Source: Colletotrichum lupini (Eukaryota; Ascomycota; Sordariomycetes; Glomerellales; Glomerellaceae). Taken from it: a stretch of DNA of 64,000 nt. The notes under the pieces are model-generated. The model saw only the letters and a program-made list of their open reading frames with translations. It made no database searches and was not told the DNA's origin. This document shows, piece by piece, positions 35,000-45,771 of the stretch. The DNA lies in assembly GCF_023278565.1 (NCBI RefSeq), contig NC_064676.1, forward strand, positions 3,286,001 to 3,350,000, in the 5' to 3' direction. Position numbers and translations under genes: made by a program. Every line of letters starts with the position of its first letter. Positions within the stretch are counted from its first letter, which is position 1.

Positions 35000-36812
35000 A
35001 TGGTGTCCTTTTCGTGTGAGGTAAGCCGTCGCCGCCCTCTTTCTCCCGTTCCGTGTCTCTCTCTTCCTTCCATTTCCCTTTCCCATGATCCCATCTTCCA
35101 GGGTCCCCCTTTACTCTCATTCCGTACATACCTGCCCTCCCCCCCCCCCCCCCTTCCGAAGATCCCCATGTCGTCTTATTATAAACTCGGGGGCCTGACA
35201 TCACATCCTCACACCACACCTACCACACCTACCACACATGGCAAGACATCGCAGACACACACCCCTCCAACTACAGAAACAAACCCCCCTCCACTTCCCC
35301 TTTGGATGCTGTCTTTAATAGCCAGTGTCTCGTCCCGTCCCTCCCTCGCCTCCCAGACCAAATCCATACAATACCTACCATACACCCCTCTCTAAACACA
35401 ACAAAATCCAATAACCTCTCGAATACTTGCTGCGCAACATAACTGACCTGTCTCCTTCTTCCTCCACCGCAGAACTGTGGTGATGTTATGACCAAGAAGA
35501 AGCTCGATCCCCACAGAAACCGTTGTCGAGGCGCCACTTACACCTGCATCGATTGCATGGTCTACTTTCCTGGAACTGAATATCGCAGCCACACGGTTAG
35601 TAGCATCAGCTCCCACTGGCTATTGTAGTCACTTGTATGAACCATGGCACTGACTCGGGCGGCGAATAGAGTTGTATGAGCGAGGCCCAGAAATACCAAG
35701 GTGCTCTCTACAAGGAAAAGAACAACAACAAGAAGAGCAAGACGAACAACAACCAGGCGTTTGCCCCTCAGCACGACATGGCTCAACACGCATACGTTGA
35801 GGACGTTCCCGATGCCGAGTTCGAAACTTTCCCCTACGAGGCCAGCGACAATGCCAACTCCCCCGCCGACCTTCTCCCCGAAGCGCCAACACCTCCCTCG
35901 GCTGCCGAGGGTCACGTCAACGTCTTCGACTTTCTCGACCCCTCAGCGACGCCGAATGCGTCTGCCCTAGGTGCCAAGGAGCCGAACGAGGAGACACAGC
36001 TGGTGCGCTACGAGTACGAGGCCGAGGCCTATCTGGACGACGAGGGAGCAATGGTCGATGAGGACCCGCGCGCCCTCGTACAGTACGGCACTGGCGCCAT
36101 TCCCCAAGGCTTCGAGACTCCGGCTTCTAAGCACGAACGGAGAAGGAAGGATGGAAGCGAAAAGAAGGATAAGAAGCGCAAGCGTCTCCATGTCGACACT
36201 GATCAAATGATGGTCGACGCACCTCCCACAACCTTGGCTCACTCTGGTCTAACCGGCGGTCTGAACCGCATGATGTCGCGCCCTGTTTTCCCTCCTTCGC
36301 CAGACTACTCCGGAGGCGACGTTGCCGATCCGTCACCGGCCAGCCCGCTCAAGAAGACCAAGTCTTCCAAGCACAAGAAGGAGGGCGGCATTGGCAGCAA
36401 CCTCATGGGTCTCTTGAACATGAACGGCACCAAGTCCAAGACCAAGAAGCGCAAGGTCTCCTCATCCACCAAGAAGCACTCCTCATCCAGCCGCCACCGA
36501 TCAGACGGCGAGAAAGCTCCCAAGTTGATCGAGTACCGCCCCGGTTCCCGCGACAGTAAGAAAGGCGAGGACGGAGACGACGAGGGCCAGATGGTGGTCT
36601 ACCGCCCGCGCGCCGACCTGTTCCTGTCTTTTATCAACAAGGGCCCCGAGAGCGAGCGCGGCTGCAGCATGAACAAAGCCCTCAAGCGCTTTCACCGCGA
36701 GCGCAGTTCCTCCGGGGACGGCCTCGGCAAGCTTTCGGAAGAGAAGGAGCTTTGGCGCTCGCTGCGCATGAGGCGTAACGACCGCGGCGAGATTGTACTT
36801 TTTCAGGCCTGA
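35000..36812 (+). CDS. LYAR-type C2HC zinc-finger nucleolar protein
   Basis: 428 residues in three exons (35000-35020, 35473-35595, 35670-36812). The seven-residue first exon MVSFSCE supplies the first Cys of the LYAR finger; splicing over a 452-nt intron gives C6-x2-C9-x11-H21-x3-C25, and a second finger C32-x2-C35-x11-H47-x2-C50. LYAR proteins are nucleolar and act in rRNA synthesis and pre-rRNA processing. After the fingers comes a Lys/Asn-rich segment, then long disordered regions with repeated Lys/Arg/Ser clusters (about residues 170-300) that look like nucleolar localisation signals. The conserved fungal C-terminus is FLSFINKGPESERGCSMNKA to LWRSLRMRRNDRGEIVLFQA. The intron contains a C homopolymer at about 35139-35153. 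Confidence 0.9.
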
Positions 36813-37723
36813 ATCTGATGGTCGATGTGTACACAATCATGCTGTTCTTTTCGAGGGGTTAGCCGCTCTACGGCTCGGACGGGATATCCAAGGGGTAAAC
36901 TCATAAAGGACAACGGAGTTATCGAGCGTCATTTTTGTTACTTTTTTCGTGTTTCTTTTATCTTACTTCTTGTTTCATATTCCCATGCTAGGCAACTCTG
37001 GCACATGATACCTACAAGATGGATCGGAAACCATCAATGGCCCTGGATGGGGAAACGGGGCCAAGGGAGAAAGGCAAGGGGGTTTTGGCCGTGAAATATC
37101 GGATATTACTCTACACTTTTTTTTTTTTTTTGGGTCGATGCGTCGGTCTCCTTTATCTGATTCCCGCTTCTTCTGAAATACCGATATCGTCGCACTCTTC
37201 GTTTAACCCACACCCACGTGCTCTTAGCTGGTCTTCGAGCCTTTCACCGAGCCATTTGGGCGCGCACAAAACGATTGAGGCTTTGATTAGGCAAATTCGA
37301 AAGTTATTTTCTTCTTCTTTTCGTCTAGTTTTCTCTCTGGCTGTGTTGAAGGAGATTTAATGATGATGGGGGAGAAGAAGAGAGGGAAGGAGGGGAGAGT
37401 CGAAGTTGGCGTGGCATCAGTTCTTTGGTATATATATTTATATCTTTGTTCATCTTCTTTGCCTTCGTACACAAGTTTGGGAATCGCAAAATGTTGTAAC
37501 CATTGTGGTTGTTCGTCAGAGATACCCCCCCCCCCCTCTCGAGCCGTGCATCCATTATCAATAGAATTTCGTAGGTATACAAATGCCACAACGCCCCTCC
37601 TCACTCCATCAAATTGATGTCGGCCGGGAAAGTGCTATGTAACCAAACTTTGCAACATGATGATCATATCTACAAAGCATCACCCCTGACATCACAATCA
37701 CATCGTAGCCCATCGTCTCGAAG
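36813..37723. other. Intergenic between convergent 3' ends
   Basis: 911 bp between the LYAR-type gene and the PEX10 stop. Contains short T and C homopolymer runs (about 37119 and 37527) and nothing recognisable. Confidence 0.4.
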
Positions 37724-38926
37724 TCAAGCAATCCGCAACGGTAAAATATGCTGCACCATAGCCTCCCGTCTACACAGCGGACACTCTGGCTTCTCACGCA
37801 CCCAGTCCCCGATACACGTCCAGCAAAACACGTGTCCGCACTGCGTGGCGGACGGGTCCTTGAGCTCCTCGAGGCAGAGTGTGCATTTCCGCTGCGCGGC
37901 GCCGGAAATGTAGGCCATTGTCTTTTCGTCGCTTAAATCGAAGCGCGCCCCGGGTTCGCCGGAGGCGTCTGCTGAGGGGATCACGGGCGTGTGCGTGACG
38001 GCCGAGATGTCGACTTTGCTGCCGCCTGCGCCGTTGCCGCCCGGTGTTCCTGTTTCCGTGAGGAGGAGCCCCGTGTTTGCGGCGTAGGCGTTTGCGTCGA
38101 GGGAGACGTCGAGCAAGGAACCGTTGGACCGCGTGCGTGCTGCGGCGGCGGCCGCCGCGGCATCGGAGATTGTGGAGCGGATGTGCAGGTAGGATTGCAC
38201 GGCGAGCTGGGCGACGAGGAGGACGCCGAGGACCTCGTAGCCCGCGCGGTCGGGGGAGTCGGGGACGCGGCGGGTGAAGACGTAGCGGAGGCCGAGGACG
38301 CGTTTGGCGAGCTCGTAGTAGGTGCCCGTGAAGTAGAAGATTGCGAGGGTCGCCGCGTGGATGGGCGCCGCGGAGGTTAGGGAGGGGAGGTTCGTGGCGA
38401 GGTAGGCCTTTATTGCGTCTTTTCTGGATGTCTTGTGTTTTGTTGAGGAGGAGGATGATTTTGGAGAGGTTGACGGCTCGAGGAGGGTTCGGAGGCGGGC
38501 GCGGAGGGTGGGGAGGGCGCGGCCTGCGATGTAGGGGAGGAGGACTGATGTCGCGATGTAGGATGCGCGGCGGGCCAGGGTCGGTAGGGCGCCGGAGGGG
38601 TCGTCGGTGTCGTTATCGGCGGCGCCGACGTGGAGCTGGACGAGGTCGCAGTATTCCTCGCCGAGGGTGCGGTTCCCGGGGAGGGTGGTGAGGCCGAGGT
38701 AGAGGGTGTCTGCGAGGAGCCTGTGGAGGGCGGTGGCCGAGTGGGCGGAGCGGGCGCCGAGGAGGAGGCGGTGGAGGGAGGTAAGGGTGTTTGAGAGGTG
38801 GCCTTTGTAGTAGGCGTCTTTCTGGTGGGCGCGGATGATGTCTGGGGCGGAGGCGTAGGGGTAGGGAGAGGAGGGGAGGGTCGATGGCGAGGAGGAGGAT
38901 GGTTGTGATGGTGATGGGGAGGTCAT
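37724..38926 (-). CDS. pex10: Peroxin 10, peroxisomal RING E3 ligase
   Basis: Single exon, 400 residues, within the usual range for fungal Pex10. Pex10 sits in the peroxisomal membrane with Pex2 and Pex12 and ubiquitinates the import receptor Pex5. An N-terminal Ser/Pro-rich lead precedes the family helix (SAPDIIRAHQKDAYY). The membrane region includes the hydrophobic segments PIHAATLAIFYFTGTYYELA and VLGVLLVAQLAVQSYLHI. The RING (from C348) is C3HC4: CTLC, CGHVFCWTC, CPLC, with every ligand visible, ending HILPLRIA. GC-rich codon usage is stronger than in its neighbours, and long antisense frames over it are shadows. Confidence 0.95.
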   Translation of the reverse strand: MTSPSPSQPSSSSPSTLPSSPYPYASAPDIIRAHQKDAYYKGHLSNTLTSLHRLLLGARSAHSATALHRLLADTLYLGLTTLPGNRTLGEEYCDLVQLHVGAADNDTDDPSGALPTLARRASYIATSVLLPYIAGRALPTLRARLRTLLEPSTSPKSSSSSTKHKTSRKDAIKAYLATNLPSLTSAAPIHAATLAIFYFTGTYYELAKRVLGLRYVFTRRVPDSPDRAGYEVLGVLLVAQLAVQSYLHIRSTISDAAAAAAAARTRSNGSLLDVSLDANAYAANTGLLLTETGTPGGNGAGGSKVDISAVTHTPVIPSADASGEPGARFDLSDEKTMAYISGAAQRKCTLCLEELKDPSATQCGHVFCWTCIGDWVREKPECPLCRREAMVQHILPLRIA

Positions 38927-39956
38927 TTTGGAGAGGTGTTGTGCATTTGCGCTGCGTGCGCGCGGTTGAGATGTGTCGTGAATCCAATTGTTGTGTTGCG
39001 TGGTTTCGAAGGGGAGGTTTCGTTTGCGCTTTTAGTGAGGTGAGGTCAGAGTCGCAAAGGCGTTTGTTCGTTGAGGGTATCGCGGAGTTGGTAAAAGTAC
39101 CTTGGTGAGGTCGTGAGGTTTAGGTACAGCCGGGCCCGTGGTTGGGATGTTTTTTGAGCCGAGGCGATTGGGGTGCCGGGGCAGGTTTGGAGGAGAGGAG
39201 AGCTCGGCCGATTGTCAGCGGCGTCTGTCACTGGTCAGCATGTGTGGCAGCCAACGCAGCGGCGCCGGAGTGTCAGTGCTTGGGTTCCACGGCCGGGGGT
39301 ACTGGCAGGGGTTCGATGTAGATACCCTGCCGCCCTACGTATCTTCCTCTTCTTGTCTTTCATGTGAGACGTATGAACAGCTTTAGATGACTTTGACGGT
39401 GACTTTTTCTTGAGCAAGTCAATTGATTAACTATTTATCATAATTTGAGGTTTTCATGAAATTCGCACGAGACAAGAGAACAAAGTTGTCGTATTGGTGA
39501 CAAGGTCTGGAGAGAAGTTACTCCACGATAGATAAGCGGCGTTAGGGCGGCCGGGTACCCGGTGCCGTGGTGCTAACATCCGATAGCGCACGAGGGGTTC
39601 AACGCTTCCCGCTCAAAGCTCATGTTCGTCTCCAGCCGACCTAAGCTTCCACCTATCCGAGACTTCTCCGAGTAAGTCGGTTGAGAAGGGCATTGAGGTC
39701 TTTTCAACATCAGGGACAAGACTGTGAGCACTTTTAAAACTTCTCGAAGGCTTTTCCCCACAAACAGAGGCTCAGTGAATTCATCCGACCTTTAGATGAC
39801 TCATCTCATACCCCGCGGTGATTTACTCTTATACTGACTACCGCCAAGTTCGTGCGGGTGCACTAAAGGTAAGATATCATGCGTCACAAAGTCTCTTGTC
39901 AACTTCAAGGCGACAACTAACACATCGTTGTGTCCAGATAACTCGAGCTGGTCAGC
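38927..39956. promoter_or_regulatory. Divergent intergenic region PEX10 / QNS1
   Basis: 1030 bp between the two divergent start codons; both promoters must lie here. No clear TATA box or other element identified. Confidence 0.45.
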
Positions 39957-42900
39957 ATGGGACATCTCATCACTGTTGCGACTTGTTCGCTGAACCAGTG
40001 GGCATTGGACGTAAGGGTTCCGCAACTAACATAGATGAAGTGCCATTCATACGACCCCTCATCTATGTTCAGGAGGCAGATGCTAAATGGGATCACATAT
40101 AGTGGGAAGGAAATGCCGCTCGAATTATTGAGAGTATCCAAAAGGCAAAGGCAGCTGGAGCTCGCCTGCGTGTCGGTCCTGTAAGTATTGTGAAGCTCCA
40201 ACTACGATGCAGCATTGCAAGGATGCGCTAGAGTCTAACACCACCGCAGGAACTGGAGATATGCGGCTACGGATGTCTCGACCACCTCCTCGAGCAGGAC
40301 CTCTACCTGCACTGTTTCGAGATGCTTCGTCGCATCCTGCTCGACGAGACATGTCACGGCATCCTCCTCGACATCGGTATGCCCGTGCAGCACCGCAACC
40401 AGCGCTTCAACTGCCGGGTGCTCTGCCTCGACGGCAAGATTCTCATGATCAGGCCCAAGATGTGGCTCGCTAACGATGGTAACTACCGCGAGATGCGCCA
40501 CTTCACGCCCTGGATGCATCCCAGACAGACGGAGCAGTACCATCTGCCCCGGATCCTCCAGGATATCCAGGGGTCTACCCACGTCATCTTTGGCGACGCC
40601 GTGGTTTCCACTCCCGATACGTGCTTTGGAGCAGAGACCTGTGTAAGTTCATCAGAGGCCACGACGGTTGATTGGCTCGGTATCCATGGAAAATGAGCTG
40701 ACATGCTCGCCCACAGGAAGAGCTCTTCACGCCCAACGCCCCACACATCGCAATGAGCCTCGACGGCGTGGAGATCATCACCAACTCCAGCGGCTCACAC
40801 TTCACCCTGCAGAAGCTCGACACTCGTCTCCAGCTCATCATGGAAGCCACGCGCAAGTGCGGCGGCGTCTACCTTTACGCCAATCAACAGGGTTGCGACG
40901 GCGACAGGCTGTACTACGACGGCTCCGCCATGATCTTGGTCAACGGAGACGTCGTGGCTCAGGGGTCGCAATTCAGCCTGAATGATGTTGAGGTCGTCAC
41001 GGCCACTGTCGATCTTGAAGAAGTTCGCGCCTACCGTTCGGCCATCTCTCGCGGTTTCCAGGCTGCGCGATCTGATGCCAAGTATCAGCGGATCCAGACT
41101 GCTTTTGAGCTCAGCTCCGAGGACGAGGACGCGGATATCATGATCACCCCTTCGCCCCCTATCAAGCCCAAGTATTACTCGGTTGAGGAAGAGATTGCTC
41201 TATGTGCTGGCTGCTACCTCTGGGATGTGAGTTGGGCCAAGTACTCCTTTTCTATATGCCCGGCTGACCCAACTCCCCCTATTAGTATCTCCGCAGATCC
41301 GGAACTGCAGGTTACTTGGTACCCCTGAGTGGAGGAATCGACTCTTGCGCCACAGCGAGTACGCCTTTCTCTCCCTTCGCCAGTCACCCCTGAAATCAGT
41401 CGCCACTGACACCCCTTTCACAGCAATCGTCTTCTCCATGTGTCGCATCGTAATGAAGGCCGTAGAGGAGGGTAACGCCCAGGTAATCGAGGACGTCAAG
41501 CGCCTGGCAAAGTACGACGGCGAAGGCGTGCTCCCCAAGACGCCCCAGGCCCTCTGCAACCAAATCTTCTCAACCATCTACATGGGCATGAAAACGCAGA
41601 GCTCCGTCGAGACGCGTCAGCGCGCCAGGGACCTCGCCGAAGCCATTGGCAGCTACCACATCAACCTCGACATTGACGACGTCTACAACGCCCAAAAGAG
41701 CCTCGCCGTCACGGCGCTCAACTTTGAGCCGAGGTTCAAGGTCGAGGGCGGGACGAACCAGGAGAATCTGACGCTTCAGTGTATCCAGGCGAGAATCCGC
41801 ATGGTGACCGCGTACGAGTTTGGGCAGCTTCTTCCCACGGCCCGCGGACGACCTGGCGGTGGAGGTCTGCTTGTTTTGGGCAGTGCAAATGTCGGAGAGG
41901 TGCGTTTGCTTTGCTTTGATACCCACGTACATCTCCGCTTTGCTGTCATCTAACAACTGCCACAGTCCCTCAGAGGCTACTTTACCAAGTCAGTGATCCA
42001 AATTTGACGACAGGGAGTGACTCATGCTAACTAGTTTCTAGATATGATTGTTCCAGTAAGCTTTCATCCCGCTACGTTCTATTCATGGGAACTAGTACCC
42101 CACATCACTTTAAGAGGAGTCTGGACTAGTCCGTCTGCGTGTTATTCGACAGAACCGATATCCTATCTCCTGCCTACATCCTGGTATTATTGCCAGTACT
42201 AGCAAGAGAGCAAGGACTGCATGACGACTCTACAGCATCGGAGGAAGTCTACCTTAACTCCATGCCTGACTGACACTCAAAATCTAGGTGCGGATATCAA
42301 CCCGATTGGCTCCATCGACAAAGCCGACCTCAAACGCTTCATCGCGTGGGCCGAAAAGGACTTCAACATCCCGTGTCTCCACGACTTCCTAACGGCGGTC
42401 CCGACCGCAGAGCTTGTACGTGATATACCCGCTAGCCCCTCAAGCCCCGCCCGCTGAACGCGCAAGAGCTGCGGCTCAACTCATGCGCCAGCATCCTCCC
42501 TTGTCTTGACAAGAAAAAGACTTTGCGGGGACAAACAGCCTGACTTACGTGATCACAATCGCATTGTAGGAACCCATCTCAGAGACCTATGTACAGAGCG
42601 ACGAGGTGGACATGGGCATGACCTATCAAGAGCTGACCATCATGGGCCGCCTCCGCAAGGTGAACAAGCTGGGCCCGTACGGCATGTTCCAACGCCTTGT
42701 CCACGACTGGAGCGTCGACCGCAAGCGTGGTCCCGATGATGATGCTCCCGCGTACGAGCCTAGCCAGACGGCCGATAAGGTCAAGAAGTTTTTCCACTTT
42801 TACGCCATCAATAGTGAGTTGTTCCTGCCTTGTGAGACGATCGCTGTTAGGTTGTTCTAACTTTGGTGAACAGGACACAAGATGACGACGCTTACACCGG

Positions 42901-43122
42901 CTCTTCACTGCAATGACTACTGTATGGCAGCACATCGCAACCCAGTTTCTTTCTTTTCCCCCGGTTTAGTAAGTCACTGACTGGTCGATAATAGCACCCG
43001 ACGACAATAGGTTCGACCTCCGACCCTTCTTGTATCCCCCCTTCTGGAAGAGCTGGAGTTTCAAAAAGATTGATGCGGAGCTTGCAAAGATTGAGAAGCG
43101 GAGGGCAAAGACCAAGGCATAA
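39957..43122 (+). CDS. qns1: Glutamine-dependent NAD+ synthetase
   Basis: 722 residues in twelve exons: 39957-40010, 40103-40180, 40250-40642, 40717-41226, 41286-41358, 41424-41899, 41966-41988, 42042-42055, 42288-42415, 42570-42813, 42874-42921, 42995-43122 (2169 nt, in frame). Makes NAD+ from nicotinic acid adenine dinucleotide, ATP and glutamine in the last step of NAD biosynthesis. The N-terminal CN-hydrolase (glutaminase) domain starts [18 protein letters not shown]; the triad falls at Glu45, Lys114 and Cys175, as in eukaryotic homologs. The C-terminal synthetase domain has the ATP-pyrophosphatase P-loop PLSGGIDS and the motif LGSANVGES. Exon 8 is only 14 nt (KYDCS region); without it the frame is lost. 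Confidence 0.95.
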
Positions 43123-44539
43123 GTGTATTCGTAGTCTGTAGTCCCGTAGTCCGTAGCCCCCCCTGCCTTGAGGTAGAGAATGATGGAGGCATAGTCCGCA
43201 TGGTTCCGCATGGAGAAGGAGGGGCCCTGTAATTCTTATGGGTCCTCGCACTCGACCCACAGCGTAGGGCTAGCGTTCCGGCGATCGAGGTGGAAACAGA
43301 TTCCTTAAGGGAGAGAAGAATTGCGCTAGAAACAAGATGCTGGGTCCATACCACCCATAGACTTCATGGATCCCGCGGTATCGTCGGACCCCGAATCTAA
43401 CAAAATTCCCCGAACACTGTATCACAGAGTATAATGACCAGAAGGACGCGTGTAATGAGGCTCCCTATTCGTTGTTTGGACTCTCCTACGGACCACCTCT
43501 GTAGAGCTTGTTCGTTACGGGCCACGGCTCCCACATGCCGGCTGCTGGCTCCCCCCTTCCCGCCCCTCCACAGTCTACCCCACATTTCCCGACTACAAGC
43601 CTCCGGCAGGGCGCCGGCTGTCCATCCGACTATTACCTCACTTCGGATCCGGAAAGTCCATCACTGCCCAAACATATCAAGTGCGATGTGGCCAATCAGC
43701 GGTTCTGAGATGGTAATTCTCTCCAGGTGGGGTGGGTGGCTCCGGGAGGAACCCATGTCAACATGTACTCCATATACACGGCGGGATTGAATAATAGGCT
43801 CTCGAGTACGCGGTAACGCTCTCACGATGCGAGATTTCTTGCACAGTCCAGCCCTCCTGCCAAGACTTCTAAGGGGCAGGGTGACGTTTGTTCCCGTCCC
43901 CATCTCCCCGTCCTCCCTTCGAAAGCGTGGTTGTGATGGCTAAGCATGTGAGCTTATTGGCCAACACGGTCATGGCTCCGTCTGAACATGTCCTGCGGTG
44001 TGTAAGTTAAGGTAGTCAGTGAGGTCGATTTAGGATGTGGACCATAGCTATGTGCGTATGCTTCTCTGTGAAGGGGAGGAGAAACATGGAGATCTGCAAA
44101 CGTCAGGAAAGGGCAGTGTTTTTTTTTCTTTTTCGCTTCCTATGTGGCGGGAGTTCATCCGGAACATGGCAAGGTTCTCATAGTCCACTTTGGAGGAGTG
44201 GATGAACTTTTGCTTCGACGGCAGCGGAATTGTAGTGGCGATGTACGTGACGACGACGGGTGACGACTGGGCGAACAACGCAGAAGCAAGCATCGCCAAA
44301 GTGGGAGACAACGGAAAAGGAGAGAGAGGCCTCTTGAACGAGATGGAAGTATATAAGGATCGTCGAATCACCCTCGACGAGAGAAGAGAAGAATGAGACA
44401 TCAGCAATCCAAGCATTGAGAAGCTATCACACAGATCTTTCCCAAACCCATACTCTCTTTCACAGTCTCACGACTCTTACTCACTCACTTATACAACGAA
44501 ACCACCACTCTTTCCCCCCAAAGACAACAACAACGAACA
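43123..44539. other. Intergenic: dioxygenase promoter
   Basis: 1.4 kb between the QNS1 stop and the dioxygenase start. The last 200 bp hold the TATA box and a C/A-rich leader. No gene recognised. Confidence 0.45.
44350..44357 (+). promoter_or_regulatory. TATA box, dioxygenase gene
   Basis: TATATAAG, about 190 bp upstream of the dioxygenase start codon. Confidence 0.6.
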
Positions 44540-45771
44540 ATGCATCCCGCCGTCCTCCTCGTCCTCACCTCCGCCCTCCTCGGCACCGCCCACCCAGGCC
44601 ACCACGAAGAAACCCACCCCTCCCTCCTCGCCTCCCGCCACGCCCACCACGGCCTCGCCCGCCGCGGCCTCGAAGCCTGCTCCTCGTCAAAGGTCTACCG
44701 CGACCTCCAGGCCCGCGCCCTCGTCCGCCGCGCCGACGCCATCGCCTACCACCGCGCCATCCGCAAGCGCGCCACCGACAGCGCGGGCGTAGGCCACAAC
44801 CTCACCTCCTCGCACGTCGGCATCGACACCTCCACCGCGTCCGCGGACCTCTTTGGCTCCAACCACACCTGCATTCTCGACCCGGAGGGCGAGATTGGCC
44901 CCTTTTGGGTAAAGGGGGAGCACCTGCGCTCCGACCTGCGCGACGACCAGGAGGGCGTGGATGTCGTTCTCGACGGGCAGTTTATCGATGTCGAGACGTG
45001 CGAGCCGATTACGGATTTGTACTGGGATCTGTGGAACTGCAATGCTACGGGCGTCTACTCTGGCGTGCAGAGTTCCATGAACGGCGATGTGAATGACGCG
45101 AGTAACCTGGATAAGGCGTTCCTTCGCGGTATTCAGAAGACGGACGCCGATGGTGTGGTGCAGTTTACGACCAAGTTCCCCGGTCACTATGATGGCCGCG
45201 CGACGCATCACCACATGGTTAGTTCTCTCTCCAGAGAGCAAAATCCTTAACCTCTTTTCCCCAACCAGAGGGCATCTCATACTAACACACGCAAAACCAG
45301 GTCGCTTTCCTCGACGCGACAGTCCTCCCGAACAACACCCTCTCCTCCTCCCACGCAGCCCACATCGGCCAGCTCTTCTGGGACCAGGACCTCATCACCG
45401 AGGTCGAGTCCCTCTACCCCTACACCCTCAACACCGTCGACGTGACCCTCAACGCCGACGACCACGTCGTCACGAGCCAGCTCGGCTCCAACGCCGACTC
45501 GGACCCCTTCTTCGACTACGCCTACCTGGGCGACGACGTCGCCGACGGACTCTTCGGCTGGATCACGATCGGCGTCAACCGCTCTGCTTCCTACGAGACC
45601 AGCTACGATTTCGAGTTGACCGAGGCGGGTGGTGTCGCGGTCGAGGGCGAGTCGGATGGTGGACTGAGTGGTGACATGCCCAGCGGTGGAATGCCTAGCG
45701 GTACTGGTGCTTTCAGCGGTGGTGCGCCGGCTGCTACTTCCACTGCTGCTGCCACTGCTGCGTGCGCATAA
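44540..45771 (+). CDS. Secreted intradiol-dioxygenase-like protein
   Basis: 382 residues in two exons (44540-45217, 45301-45771). Fungal extracellular intradiol ring-cleavage dioxygenase family. Signal peptide MHPAVLLVLTSALLGTAHP, then a propeptide-like His-rich region with Arg-Arg sites for Kex2-type cleavage. Core elements: CILDPEGEIGPFWVKGE, RSDLRDDQEGV, DVETCEPITDLYWDLWNCNA, TGVYSGV and FPGHYDGRATHHHM. Expected non-haem Fe(III) ligands are Tyr in the GPxY motif, Tyr173 in GVYS and the HxH pair His223/His225. The first reads Trp123 (GPFW), so catalysis as in catechol dioxygenases is uncertain. The C-terminus is Gly/Ser/Ala-rich and ends ATAACA. Codon usage is strongly C-ending, suggesting high expression. 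Confidence 0.9.

Noticed and set aside
34301..35024. Long Ser/Thr/Pro-rich frames upstream of the LYAR gene
   Set aside because: Arise from C/T-rich leader sequence; all frames look similar and none carries a domain.
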